A DNA stretch of 64,000 nucleotides from Bacteroidales bacterium (GCA_030681475.1 JAUXWT010000071.1:97347-161346), one strand, 5' to 3'. Positions 55,082-64,000 are shown, counted from the first letter of the stretch. Numbers and translations: made by a program. Notes: generated by a model from the sequence alone, not told the origin.

Positions 55082-56980
55082 ATAGGCTCTTACATTCTTC
55101 CCCTCAATGTAATTGATGAAGGCCCTGTTTACAACTTTATTGCCACCAGGTGTCGGGTAATTTCCGGTAAAGTACCAATCGCCTTTATGATTCGGGATAG
55201 CTTCATGAAGATCGGCGATATTCTGATAGATCACCTGAACGGTTGCATGGCAGGAAATCGGGGTCAGCAGAAAAGATATTTTCTCTGAAATTCGTTCAAA
55301 ACTGAATGGTTGATAGATATCCTTCACATGGTTGATGATTTTTTCTTTGGGCAGGTTTTCCTGGGCTTTGGATTTAAGATATACCTCGTTGATGATATGA
55401 TCCTGGTGGGTCTCTTTCAGCAATTCGATCGCAGCCTTAAAGGCAATAAAATCTGTAATTTTAGCCATGTCGATTCCGTAGCAGTCAGGGTAACGGATTT
55501 GGGGCGCTGAGGAGGCGATGACTATTTTTCGCGGACCGAGCCGGTCGAGTATCCGCAGTATGCTTTGTTTCAGGGTGGTTCCCCTGACTATGGAGTCATC
55601 GAGGACAACCAGGTTGTCAACACCCTGCCGGATACTTCCATAGGTAATGTCATAAACATGGGCGGCCAGATCGTCGCGTTGCGAATCCTGGGTGATAAAA
55701 GTACGTAGTTTCACATCCTTCACCGCAACTTTTTCGGCACGGGGTTTCAGTTGAAATATGGAGATCAGCTTTTCCCGGTCTAGAGACATTCCTGCATTCA
55801 GGATCCGGTCAATCTTGATCTTGTCACAAAACGCATTCATCTCCTCAATCAATCCGTAATAAGCATCAATAGCAGTATTCGGAATATATGAAAATACTGT
55901 ATTTTCCACATCATGGTCAATTGCTTTCAAAATGGCCGGGGATAGCAGCTTGCCCAGGTTTTTACGTTCACGGTAAATTTCCTTGTCGGTTCCCCTTGAA
56001 AAATATATACGTTCGAAAGAACATGGCTTCTTGTCAAGGGGTTTGCTGAACTCTTTTTCAGCAACCAACCCGTTTTTTTTAATGATCAGGGCATGTCCCG
56101 GTTTCAGTTCCTGAATAGTATCGAATGCTATATTCAACGCGGTTTGAATAACAGGTCGTTCAGATGCAGCTACAACAATCTCATCATCCCGGTAATAATA
56201 TGCAGGCCGGATCCCTGAAGGATCCCTCATTACAAAAGCATCACCATGACCAAACAATCCGGCGATCACATATCCGCCATCCCATGTTTTTGCAGCTCCC
56301 CGAAGAATTTTTTGAATGTTGAGGTGTTTTGCTATCTGAATTGTGATCTCCCTTTTCGGAAAACCTCTCTTCTTGAATTTTTGGTAAAGCTCCTCGTTCT
56401 CCTCATCCAGAAAATGCCCGATCTTTTCAAGTATGGTTATGGTATCACTAGTTTCAACAGGATATTGTCCCAAATCGATCAGTTTCTCGAAAAGTTCGTC
56501 CACATTGGTGAGGTTGAAATTGCCTGCCAGGACGAGATTTTTTGTCATCCAGTTGTTCTCCCTCACAAATGGATGAAGATTGAGGATGCTGTTTTTACCA
56601 AATGTACCGTAACGAAGATGGCCGAGATACAGTTCACCGAGCATGTCAACATTATGCTTCAGCCATTGCACATCGATAAAACGATGTGGGAACCGCTCCT
56701 CGATATCCTTCAGGTCATTGTTCACTTTATTGAAGATGTCCTGAATGGGAGCGCTGGCTACCGACCGGATACGGTTGATAAACCTGTTTCCCGGGTCAAG
56801 GTCGAATTTAATTGTTGCGATACCTGCCCCATCCTGCCCGCGATTATGCTGTTTTTGCATGAGCAGGTGCAGTTTATTCAGGCCGTAGAAAGCTGTCCCG
56901 TATTTAGCCAGGTAGAATTCGACCGGTTTTAGCAGACGGATCATGGCGATACCGCATTCATGCTGTATGGAATCGCTCAT
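55079..56980 (-). CDS. PurF-type amidophosphoribosyltransferase, long Bacteroidota form
   Basis: 633 residues. The glutaminase nucleophile is Cys9 in MSDSIQHECGIAMIR, so eight residues would have to be removed as a propeptide, as in the Bacillus type. Further features are NRGQDGAGIA, HLRYGTFG, the oxyanion region and the PRPP loop VVLDDSIVRGTTLKQS. It is about 130 residues longer than common PurF (about 470-505), with additional segments between the glutaminase core and the PRPP domain. The family makes phosphoribosylamine in purine synthesis; whether this long form does so is not proven. A -7 element lies at 57002. Confidence 0.88.
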   Translation of the reverse strand: MSDSIQHECGIAMIRLLKPVEFYLAKYGTAFYGLNKLHLLMQKQHNRGQDGAGIATIKFDLDPGNRFINRIRSVASAPIQDIFNKVNNDLKDIEERFPHRFIDVQWLKHNVDMLGELYLGHLRYGTFGKNSILNLHPFVRENNWMTKNLVLAGNFNLTNVDELFEKLIDLGQYPVETSDTITILEKIGHFLDEENEELYQKFKKRGFPKREITIQIAKHLNIQKILRGAAKTWDGGYVIAGLFGHGDAFVMRDPSGIRPAYYYRDDEIVVAASERPVIQTALNIAFDTIQELKPGHALIIKKNGLVAEKEFSKPLDKKPCSFERIYFSRGTDKEIYRERKNLGKLLSPAILKAIDHDVENTVFSYIPNTAIDAYYGLIEEMNAFCDKIKIDRILNAGMSLDREKLISIFQLKPRAEKVAVKDVKLRTFITQDSQRDDLAAHVYDITYGSIRQGVDNLVVLDDSIVRGTTLKQSILRILDRLGPRKIVIASSAPQIRYPDCYGIDMAKITDFIAFKAAIELLKETHQDHIINEVYLKSKAQENLPKEKIINHVKDIYQPFSFERISEKISFLLTPISCHATVQVIYQNIADLHEAIPNHKGDWYFTGNYPTPGGNKVVNRAFINYIEGKNVRAY

Positions 56981-57001
56981 TGTGGTTTATTAATTAAGGT
57001 A

Positions 57002-57009
57002 CAAAGGTA
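57002..57009 (-). promoter_or_regulatory. Probable -7 element of the PurF-like gene
   Basis: TACCTTTG on the minus strand, 22 bases upstream of the ATG. It lies back to back with the mnmH promoter. Confidence 0.45.
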
Positions 57010-57027
57010 TGAATTATTAACGATCAC

Positions 57028-57058
57028 TTGTTTAGGTGAAAAAAGCAACCTATTTTTG
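57028..57058 (+). promoter_or_regulatory. Bacteroidota-type promoter of the mnmH-desulfurase/selD operon
   Basis: TTG, 20 bases, TATTTTTG, with the ATG of mnmH at 57080. Spacing and both elements fit the consensus. Confidence 0.7.
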
Positions 57059-57079
57059 ACAAACACTCAAAAATAAACG

Positions 57080-58129
57080 ATGATCCGCGAAGTTGAACCG
57101 GCTGAATTTCTTGAACAATTGACACTTTTCCCGGTAATCGATGTGCGTTCACCGGGGGAGTTTAGTCAGGGACACATCCCCGGGGCCACCAATATACCGC
57201 TTTTTGATGACGATGAGCGGGCATCGGTTGGTACCCTGTACGTTCAGTTGGGAAGGGAAGATGCCATTCAAAAAGGGCTGGAATTCGCATTACCCAAAAC
57301 CGGATTTTATATCGAATCTCTCCGTGCTGTTCGATCAACTGGTGAAATTTTACTGCATTGCTGGCGGGGTGGCTTAAGGAGCGCCTCACTGGCAGAGGTT
57401 TACAGCAGGGCAGGATATGAGGTCGGGATATTGAAAGGAGGATATAAGGTATATCGGCGGTTCATCCGCGATGCGTTTACAAGGCCGGCTAGGATCGTGG
57501 TGTTGGGTGGATATACCGGAAGCGGGAAAACAGAACTGTTGCATGCCATAGCTTCAAAGGGAGAGCAGGTAGTTGATTTGGAAAGTATTGCCTGTCACAA
57601 AGGATCTGTTTTCGGAGCTTTTGGACAACCAGCCCAACCCACAAATGAACAGTTTGAAAATAATTTATGGGAGAGGTGGTCTCAGCTGGATTTGTCGCGT
57701 GTGATATGGATAGAGGATGAAAGCCGGATGATCGGCAGGGTCACACTGCCTGACCCAATTGTTGATCTTATCAGCGGTGGCGCTTTAATCAGAATAGAGC
57801 TTGATTTTATGAACCGTGTAAACCGGTTAGTCAGGGAATATGCCCTGTTTGATGAAAAATTGCTAACCGATGCCATTAACAGGATCAGTGATCGCCTGGG
57901 TGGCGTTAAAACCAGAGAAGCCATCAAAGCGCTTGAAAATAATCAATTTAGTGAAGTTGCGGCAATTACATTGTCCTATTACGATAAAGCTTACCTGTAC
58001 TCCATTTCGCGCAGAAAGAGTAAAAATGTGTATGATTTGGTCTTATCAGGTGGGAATTTAGAAACGAATGCCGCGCAAATCATTGAAAGCGCTTACAAAT
58101 GTCTGAAACATGGAACCAATTTACCTTGA
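57080..58129 (+). CDS. mnmH: tRNA 2-selenouridine synthase
   Basis: 349 residues. Residues 1-120 are a rhodanese domain (VIDVRSPGEFSQGHIPGATN) with the catalytic Cys94 in LHCWRGGLRS. A P-loop GGYTGSGKT at 143-151 opens the second domain. The enzyme replaces sulfur by selenium in 2-thiouridine of the tRNA wobble base, through a geranylated intermediate, using selenophosphate. The next gene, which overlaps by 20 bases, makes selenophosphate, so the two form a complete selenium-to-tRNA module. Confidence 0.95.
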   Translation: MIREVEPAEFLEQLTLFPVIDVRSPGEFSQGHIPGATNIPLFDDDERASVGTLYVQLGREDAIQKGLEFALPKTGFYIESLRAVRSTGEILLHCWRGGLRSASLAEVYSRAGYEVGILKGGYKVYRRFIRDAFTRPARIVVLGGYTGSGKTELLHAIASKGEQVVDLESIACHKGSVFGAFGQPAQPTNEQFENNLWERWSQLDLSRVIWIEDESRMIGRVTLPDPIVDLISGGALIRIELDFMNRVNRLVREYALFDEKLLTDAINRISDRLGGVKTREAIKALENNQFSEVAAITLSYYDKAYLYSISRRKSKNVYDLVLSGGNLETNAAQIIESAYKCLKHGTNLP

Positions 58130-60314
58130 TTATAACGCAACAACACCGGTTGACCCATTGGTGATTGAAGCCATTCGTCCCTATCTGGAAAATCATTTTG
58201 GGAACCCATCGAGCCTGCATTCCTTTGGGTTGCAGTCAAAAATCGCTGTGGAAAAGGCACGCCGGCAGGTGGCTACCCTGTTAAATGTCCGAAGTGACGA
58301 AATCGTTTTTACCAGCGGGGGTAGCGAATCCAACAATTTTGCCATCAAGGGGGCGGCTTTGGCAAACCGTGGAAAGGGCAACCATATCATTACAACATGC
58401 ATTGAACATCCTGCTGTTACGGAGGTTTGCCTGTACCTTGAAAAGCATGGGTATGATATTACCTGGTTACCGGTTGATGAATTTGGAATGGTCAGCCCGG
58501 AAACTGTTCAGAAGGCTGTCACTCCGCAAACCATCCTGATCACGGTCATGCATGCAAACAATGAAACCGGTACAATTCAACCGATCGAAGAAATTGGCAA
58601 GATTGCGCGTTTAAATGGAATCTTGTTTCATACTGATGCGGCACAGTCGGTCGGAAAGATTCCTGTTGATGCTACGCAAATGAATGTTGATCTGCTCACG
58701 GTCGCCGGACACAAATTATATGCTCCGAAAGGAGTAGGAGCCCTGTTCATCCGTCGTGGCATAAAGCTGGAGAAACTGATCCATGGAGCCGACCATGAAT
58801 CAAACCAGCGGGCAGGCACTGAAAACGTGCTGGAAATCGTCGGACTGGGAAAAGCTGCGGAGATTGCCCATGGATCATTGTTTCCCGGGTCGACAATTGT
58901 CACTTCAACTGATAACATTAAAAAACTTCGCGACAGGCTTCACCAGGGCATCCGCCAGTCTATTCCCGGGGTTCGTATCAACGGCCATCCTGAATTGCGT
59001 TTGCCAAATACGCTAAGTCTCGGATTTCCTGGCTTTGAAGCTGCCTTACTGCTCGAAGAGATGAAGGGAATCGCCGCCTCTGCAGGGGCAGCGTGCCATG
59101 CCGACCGTTCTGATATTTCGGGGGTGCTTTCTGCCATGCACGTTCCCACGGAATACGCCATCGGGACCATCCGTTTTTCGATCGGAAGAATGACCACGGT
59201 AAAAGAAATTGATAAGGCTATACCGATTATTGTTAATGCGTGCCGGAGATTAAAGGGGAGTGACGAGTTACGAGTTACGAGTTACGAATTCCGGCTGACT
59301 GAATATACACATGCCCTGGGTTGTGCCTGCAAGATCAGGCCACAATTTCTCGAGAAAATATTGACCGGCCTTCCCGGAAAAAATGACCAGGCTGTATTAG
59401 TCGGTCATGAAACTTTGGATGATGCTGCGGTTTACCAGATCGATCAAAATAGAGCCATCGTTCAAACAGTGGATTTCATTCCGCCGATAGTGGATGATCC
59501 ATATATGTACGGCGCTATCACTGCAGCCAATGCATTGAGCGATATTTATGCGATGGGGGCTCAGCCTCTTTTTGCGCTCAGCATTGTTGCATTTCCAGAA
59601 AAGAAATTACCGATAGAGGTACTGCAGCAAATTCTCAGGGGAGTTAACGATAAGGTCGCCGAGGCCGGCATCAGGGTGATCGGGGGGCATAGCATCGAGG
59701 ATCCGGAACCTAAATTCGGACTGGTGGTGACCGGGCTTATACATCCCGATAAAATCCTGCGCAATTCAACGGCAAAAGCCGGAGACGCGCTGATCCTCAC
59801 TAAACCCATTGGCACAGGTATTATTACCACTGCAATCAAGCTTGGCATTGCCGGTGATGTGGCCGTTGAACAGGTCGTGAAAGTGATGGCAGAACTCAAC
59901 CGGGTACCTGCAGAAATCATGGCCGGTTATCAGGTCAATGCCTGTACGGATATCACCGGATTTGGTTTGCTGGGCCATTTAAAAGAGATGGTCAGTAGTG
60001 CCGGCATGCAGGCAATTGTGAGCGCGGAATCAGTCCCCGTTCTTGATGCAGCATGGGAATATGCTGCCGCAGGCGCAATTCCAGGAGGTACTAAAAACAA
60101 CCTGGATTATGTGAATGAGATCGTGCAATGGAATAGTACAACCCCGGAGCTAATGAAATTTATCCTTGCAGATGCTCAAACTTCAGGCGGATTGCTGATT
60201 TCACTGCCCGAAGAACAGGCAAACGAACTGGTGTCACGACTTCATGAAGCAGGTATCCCGGCTGCCGCCATCATCGGTAAAATGGTACAAGGTGATCCGC
60301 AAATCATTGTTTGA
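58110..60314 (+). CDS. selD: Cysteine desulfurase-SelD (selenophosphate synthase) fusion protein
   Basis: 734 residues. Residues 1-380 are an IscS/NifS-type PLP enzyme: IYLDYNATTPVDP, SGGSESNNFAIKG, HTDAAQSVGKIPVD, PLP lysine Lys202 in VAGHKLYAPKG and the active cysteine Cys329 in ASAGAACHADRSD. Residues 396-734 are SelD: LTEYTHALGCACKIRP with Cys405, Cys407 and Lys408, then DDAAVYQID, ANALSDIYAMGAQPLFA and GGHSIEDPEPKFGL. The first part can free selenium from selenocysteine and hand it to the second part, which makes selenophosphate. The linker DELRVTSYEFR is encoded by an intergenic-type repeat. The catalytic residue of SelD is Cys, not Sec. No selA, selB or selC was found. Confidence 0.93.
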   Translation: MEPIYLDYNATTPVDPLVIEAIRPYLENHFGNPSSLHSFGLQSKIAVEKARRQVATLLNVRSDEIVFTSGGSESNNFAIKGAALANRGKGNHIITTCIEHPAVTEVCLYLEKHGYDITWLPVDEFGMVSPETVQKAVTPQTILITVMHANNETGTIQPIEEIGKIARLNGILFHTDAAQSVGKIPVDATQMNVDLLTVAGHKLYAPKGVGALFIRRGIKLEKLIHGADHESNQRAGTENVLEIVGLGKAAEIAHGSLFPGSTIVTSTDNIKKLRDRLHQGIRQSIPGVRINGHPELRLPNTLSLGFPGFEAALLLEEMKGIAASAGAACHADRSDISGVLSAMHVPTEYAIGTIRFSIGRMTTVKEIDKAIPIIVNACRRLKGSDELRVTSYEFRLTEYTHALGCACKIRPQFLEKILTGLPGKNDQAVLVGHETLDDAAVYQIDQNRAIVQTVDFIPPIVDDPYMYGAITAANALSDIYAMGAQPLFALSIVAFPEKKLPIEVLQQILRGVNDKVAEAGIRVIGGHSIEDPEPKFGLVVTGLIHPDKILRNSTAKAGDALILTKPIGTGIITTAIKLGIAGDVAVEQVVKVMAELNRVPAEIMAGYQVNACTDITGFGLLGHLKEMVSSAGMQAIVSAESVPVLDAAWEYAAAGAIPGGTKNNLDYVNEIVQWNSTTPELMKFILADAQTSGGLLISLPEEQANELVSRLHEAGIPAAAIIGKMVQGDPQIIV
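59262..59291. repeat. Three copies of ACGAGTT inside the fusion gene
   Basis: The stretch gacgagttacgagttacga plus one more copy lies in frame at the desulfurase-SelD junction. It matches the repeat at 36070-36093 and, in reverse, that at 4203-4231. Confidence 0.85.
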
Positions 60315-62127
60315 GCGATTCGAGGACTTTCAGGTCGTATATTTTCCCGACAGGGTAAACGTCTTTACGGTTATCACCAAAAGGAGATTTATTGTAAAAC
60401 CAGTTCAGGATCAGCGCTGGATTATTTGCAAAAATTGCATCTGAACTCATTTTCCGGTCAAATTCCAGTTTTAATGCCGGATCATTCGCCAACATTTCCC
60501 GGGCCATTTTTTCAATAACATACGATTCGCCGTATTCCTTTTGTTCGAAGATTGCATCGAAGAAGCCCCAGGATAAAAAAGAGCCATTACCTTTGGGTTC
60601 GAGCATGTGCGGGATGATGCGACCCGACTGCTGCATCACCTCAACCAATGCGGAACCTGCAGGAAATACACGCGACTCTTCAAATTCGTCGTATTCGATG
60701 TTTGTCATGCTATGACGTCCTTCATAGGGGTTCTGCCTCCATTTCGGATCTTTGAACCGACAGGTTGTAACTCTAACGATCTCATTCCGTTTAAGTTCGG
60801 TTAATTTGACGCCATGGATTTTCAGCCGTTCGATCATAACTGCCCATTCTGCCGGAATTATGTACGCCAAGGGTAATTTTGCGGTAGTGATGACCTGGTT
60901 GCTCGAAAAGTAAGGGATACGCATCGTGACGGGAGTATTGCTGTATTTAAACCAATCACCCCCGCTTAAATCACTCTTTTCGGCATGATATTCCATGCCA
61001 AGAAAATCGACCATGGTACTGTCATCCTTCCTGGTTTCGAACCGGAGTGGAAATGGGGTATTAATAAATGATGCGTTGCTTAAATATTGATCTGCACTTC
61101 GGATCAGCGTTGTAAGGGTTTTCGACTCCTTGTTCAAAATCCCGAGGGATATAATCAAGCACTCGTAAGCGCTTGCCACCCTTTGATGGTATGGTTTGAG
61201 CATATGGGTTTCAATGAGCAGGCCGGGACGGTTTCTTAGCGCTGTGTAACCCTGTGAAAGCATTGGCGGGGCGACTTCGGTGATAAGTCCGCTACGGGGA
61301 TCATGCCAGTTCCTGAAACCAACGTAAGGAAAAACCGGATATCCATTTCCGGTCATTTGTGACTCCATCCCAGGGATAAAAATATTTTTTGACCAGTTCG
61401 ACAATCCATCATCCATATCCCCATATATTTCCATGAGGTACGTCAGCACATACTGATAATCGGCCCCGTCTGTTGTATGGATGTCAATAAAAAAATCAGG
61501 CATCCAATGGTTGAACATACGCAACCACGCCTGCATTTCAGGAGAATCGGCTTTCAGATAATCACGGTTGAGATTTAGATTGGTGGCAGTTGATCTCCAA
61601 CCCATCTCCTTAGGGCCGTTCTGGTTTATACGGTTAAAGGGGCCAAAGCGTTCATGACCATCAACATTGAAGATGGGAATAAAGATGATGGAGACATTTT
61701 CAAACAAATTCCCCGAAAGACGAGTAACCGGGGAGTCGGGTGGTTGGGTGGCGGATAAATAATCGGGAATGGCGAGGTCGCGGAAAAGCATCAGCCCGGC
61801 ATCTTTGCCTTCGCTTTCCCCGGCATGGATACACGCCTGAACAAGGAGAATTATCCGACCGGAAGCATGGATCGCCACCGGATCCGTGAGCCCCTGTTTG
61901 TCGAGGATGAGCAGAGGCAGATCCCTTCCCTGGGGGCTCTTCCCGAAAGTTGTATAGGCGACTATCTCAGACTCTCCGGCAAGTTTCCTGCAATAGTCAA
62001 TTGTCGCCAGATACCCGGGAGTTTCAAGTCTTCCCGATTTTTCGTAGTCTGTTTGCCAGTCAACGTTTTGAGTCATTGCTGTTTGCAGGAGCAGCAACCC
62101 TGATAAAAGGAGGTAGAATCGTTTCAT
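60304..62127 (-). CDS. M14-family zinc carboxypeptidase, exported
   Basis: 607 residues from the ATG at 62127, which gives a clean signal peptide (MKRFYLLLSGLLLLQTAMTQ); an ATG at 62151 lies inside the promoter element and is unlikely. The zinc motif HxxE is in CIHAGESEGKD, the substrate region in NLNRDYLKADSPEMQAW, and the third zinc histidine in DIHTTDGADYQ. The glutamate of the active site is probably that in LLIETHMLKPY. It trims amino acids from peptide C-termini outside the cytoplasm. Its 3' end overlaps the convergent selD gene by 11 bases. Confidence 0.88.
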   Translation of the reverse strand: MKRFYLLLSGLLLLQTAMTQNVDWQTDYEKSGRLETPGYLATIDYCRKLAGESEIVAYTTFGKSPQGRDLPLLILDKQGLTDPVAIHASGRIILLVQACIHAGESEGKDAGLMLFRDLAIPDYLSATQPPDSPVTRLSGNLFENVSIIFIPIFNVDGHERFGPFNRINQNGPKEMGWRSTATNLNLNRDYLKADSPEMQAWLRMFNHWMPDFFIDIHTTDGADYQYVLTYLMEIYGDMDDGLSNWSKNIFIPGMESQMTGNGYPVFPYVGFRNWHDPRSGLITEVAPPMLSQGYTALRNRPGLLIETHMLKPYHQRVASAYECLIISLGILNKESKTLTTLIRSADQYLSNASFINTPFPLRFETRKDDSTMVDFLGMEYHAEKSDLSGGDWFKYSNTPVTMRIPYFSSNQVITTAKLPLAYIIPAEWAVMIERLKIHGVKLTELKRNEIVRVTTCRFKDPKWRQNPYEGRHSMTNIEYDEFEESRVFPAGSALVEVMQQSGRIIPHMLEPKGNGSFLSWGFFDAIFEQKEYGESYVIEKMAREMLANDPALKLEFDRKMSSDAIFANNPALILNWFYNKSPFGDNRKDVYPVGKIYDLKVLESLKQ

Positions 62128-62148
62128 AAAGAAGGATAACTGATCCTT

Positions 62149-62156
62149 CAAACATA
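62149..62156 (-). promoter_or_regulatory. Probable -7 element of the M14 peptidase gene
   Basis: TATGTTTG on the minus strand, 22 bases upstream of the ATG at 62127. It excludes the ATG at 62151. Confidence 0.45.
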
Positions 62157-62204
62157 CAAAAAAAATGGTTCCGGGCGTATATTCCGGTAAGAACCTTAAA
62201 ATGA

Positions 62205-64000
62205 TTATGGCCCGTCAAGTGTAACCGAACCCCTTGCAGTGAATGTATTTCCGGGTTTGATGGTCAGGATGGCTCCTTTTGAGATGAACAGATCATCACA
62301 GTCTAACCCATTGGTAAAAATAATGGGGGCTGGTAAAACGTCCGGAATAATCACATCCTCCGGGTCGAATGGGACGCCCTGAGGGAACCAGTTCATGCCA
62401 TCGTGCCATTTTTCACCGTCCGATCCGGTCCATGTTTTGGTGCCCCAGATTGGGTTTGGAAAGGCAAGGGTCCCGTTAAGGGAGTTCTTCCACACGGTCA
62501 GGCCATCTATTGGATCCTTGAACTGGTAAGACGAAAACTCTTGTGAACTGCCATTGAGAAATGAATAATAGATCATCTGCGGGTCCAGTCCGCCTGTCTC
62601 ATCTTCTACGGTCATGATGTCATCCGCAGCAACTGTGAATAGTATCGCCAGCCCGTATCTTTGCGCTACCATCGAGGTATCCCAAACCCATGCAAATTCG
62701 AAATCGTTCAGATCGGTTCCATACGGCAGGCCTGTGTGCACACCGTCGATAACCGGTATCGGTCCGGTGGGCGTAACCTGGTAGATGGCTCCAGGATCGA
62801 GAAGTATTGCTGGAATACTAGGATGGCTGTAGGCTGCTTCATGGTCAGCCGAAATGTACCACTGTGCACAAGGCGTGTAATTACCTGAGATGGGTATGAT
62901 GTCGAGGGCATCCATATCATCGTCAAAAGTGTTGTTGCCTGCCGGATCAGGAATCAGGTTGAAGTGTAACAACCCCTCCGAAAAAATTTCATCCCGGAAA
63001 CTAATACCCGAAGGAGGCATAGCATCAAGGTCATATTCCATTACTTCGTCCTTCTTACCAAATTCAGAATATATCGTATTCATTACCGGAGATGAACTGT
63101 TAACCGGAACCGAAGGAGGTAAAATTGAAGTATATAATTCCGGGGTATCATCATCGAATGAAACAAAGATATACTCCGCTTCATAAATGCAACTGTCGTT
63201 AAACCATGGAATACTTGGAAAACCCGGACCATAGGTCATGCCCGAGAGGGATGAGGCAAGCAGGTCGCTTCCATCAAGGTCGAAATAGAGACTATTGACA
63301 GCATTGATGGCCAAGCCCGAGCCTACCGGAGCAGGATTTATTGGCGGAAAGGGTTTGGGATCCGGATCATGGACGAAGATCAGAGAATCATTTTTCCAGG
63401 GGACTGGCATGAGAACAGGCATTGTAACCCCTGGATACATATCTCCAGGATCAAATAGCTCATTTCCATTAGCTTGTGGATCGCTGAGTTCGGAATCACT
63501 TCCGATATCCAAAGAGAAGAGAACAAGTGCATTACTGTCGGCAGTATTGTTCACAACAGGTGGGAATAGAGGTACAACGGAAAAGATTATATCTCCCTTG
63601 AAAATTCCGTCATTCTGATCAACAGGGAAACCAGGTCCGGGTATGCCTGGCACTTGCAGTAGCAGTGAAATATCAGATGAAACACCGAAAGTGAAATCTG
63701 TTCCTGCCATAACCCGGAAGGTTCCGGTTTTATTTTTCCATTCGTTCCAGCCGGGAAGCCCGCCAAGTGTTGCAAAGTTGAAACTGTTCTTCAATTGGGA
63801 AACCCCATTGATCTCCATAGTGTTAACTACCGAAATTGGGTCTTCCTGGATTCCCGTAAGATCTTCATGCTCGGTACTGCCAGCACCGAAAATGTTGTAT
63901 CGCCAGTAAACGGTAACCGGTGTTCCAGGTGGGATTCCCATCACAGACATGTTGACGCTGAAATTAAGTGTTGTAAACACACTGGCATCATGACCATCGG
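62205..64000 (-). CDS. Large secreted protein, 5' end outside the window
   Basis: 598 codons are visible and the frame stays open to the window edge, so the start is missing. The body is rich in Pro, Gly, Asp and beta segments, with repeated acidic stretches (FDDDMDALDIIP, DPDPKPFPPINPAPVG). The last 80 residues (TWTGSDGEKWHDGMNW, then DDLFISKGAILTIKPGNTF) look like the start of a right-handed beta-helix often found before a T9SS sorting domain, but the protein stops at GSVTLDGP without one. I do not recognise a family. Confidence 0.75.
   Translation of the reverse strand, partial: DGHDASVFTTLNFSVNMSVMGIPPGTPVTVYWRYNIFGAGSTEHEDLTGIQEDPISVVNTMEINGVSQLKNSFNFATLGGLPGWNEWKNKTGTFRVMAGTDFTFGVSSDISLLLQVPGIPGPGFPVDQNDGIFKGDIIFSVVPLFPPVVNNTADSNALVLFSLDIGSDSELSDPQANGNELFDPGDMYPGVTMPVLMPVPWKNDSLIFVHDPDPKPFPPINPAPVGSGLAINAVNSLYFDLDGSDLLASSLSGMTYGPGFPSIPWFNDSCIYEAEYIFVSFDDDTPELYTSILPPSVPVNSSSPVMNTIYSEFGKKDEVMEYDLDAMPPSGISFRDEIFSEGLLHFNLIPDPAGNNTFDDDMDALDIIPISGNYTPCAQWYISADHEAAYSHPSIPAILLDPGAIYQVTPTGPIPVIDGVHTGLPYGTDLNDFEFAWVWDTSMVAQRYGLAILFTVAADDIMTVEDETGGLDPQMIYYSFLNGSSQEFSSYQFKDPIDGLTVWKNSLNGTLAFPNPIWGTKTWTGSDGEKWHDGMNWFPQGVPFDPEDVIIPDVLPAPIIFTNGLDCDDLFISKGAILTIKPGNTFTARGSVTLDGP

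Noticed and set aside
58110-60314. Selenocysteine in SelD
   Set aside because: The catalytic position is an ordinary cysteine codon (Cys405) and no in-frame TGA occurs.

Overview
The window comes from a bacterium of the Bacteroidota, most likely an anaerobic member near the Bacteroidales. Evidence: type IX secretion (T9SS) sorting domains, a SusC-like TonB-dependent receptor followed by a giant secreted protein and a PorV-like protein, promoters of the Bacteroidota form (TTG, about 20 bases, TAnnTTTG), the Bacteroidota GGGP synthase and PurF types, and almost no Shine-Dalgarno sequences. No sign of a plasmid, prophage or insertion sequence was seen. No gap between genes exceeds about 300 bases.

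Layout: (1) 1-2600, the end of a RelA/SpoT protein without its ACT domain, then an ABC-2 exporter. (2) 2605-6339, terminator, cold-shock protein, DEAD-box helicase, a GH47 alpha-mannosidase and a cytidylate-kinase-like protein. (3) 6369-11885, a TolC/RND/membrane-fusion tripartite pump. (4) 12046-12239, tRNA-Pro(CGG) and tRNA-Thr(CGT) separated by a perfect 42-bp palindrome; then a small membrane protein and a broken T9SS propeller gene. (5) 13321-23737, minus strand: a fused NuoE-NuoF flavoprotein, a GltD-like FAD/Fe-S protein, a PQQ-type propeller, a glycosyltransferase and a LolD/FtsX-type ABC system. (6) 23816-25449, a T9SS cargo protein and a HepT/MntA toxin-antitoxin pair. (7) 25534-33308, a seven-gene operon of beta-propellers and Fe-S proteins. 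(8) 33490-36060, an AHSA1-like protein and a dipeptidyl peptidase IV. (9) 36156-43795, methyl-cycle genes: GGGP synthase, metF, metH and a phosphopantetheinyl transferase, divergent from ahcY. (10) 43847-54048, a Rieske-like lipoprotein, a small basic secreted protein and the TonB receptor/giant protein/PorV operon. (11) 54146-60314, greA, a HIT protein, a PurF paralogue, and mnmH with a cysteine desulfurase-SelD fusion. (12) 60304-64000, an M14 peptidase and an incomplete secreted protein.

The best candidate for an undescribed system is 25534-33308. It combines two soluble or anchored PQQ-like propellers, an NHL propeller with a Cys-rich loop, a 79-residue Tat-signal protein with four cysteines, a Tat-signal polyferredoxin, a NosR/NapH-like membrane Fe-S protein and a membrane-anchored PQQ-like propeller. 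No haem-binding CxxCH motif was seen. A fourth PQQ-like propeller is translationally coupled to the nearby NuoEF-like/GltD-like pair, so the two loci may share a job in electron transfer across the membrane. That link is inference.

A second theme is short, degenerate tandem repeats at gene boundaries. They supply stop codons and C-termini, an N-terminus, the hydrophobic core of a signal peptide, and the linker of the desulfurase-SelD fusion.
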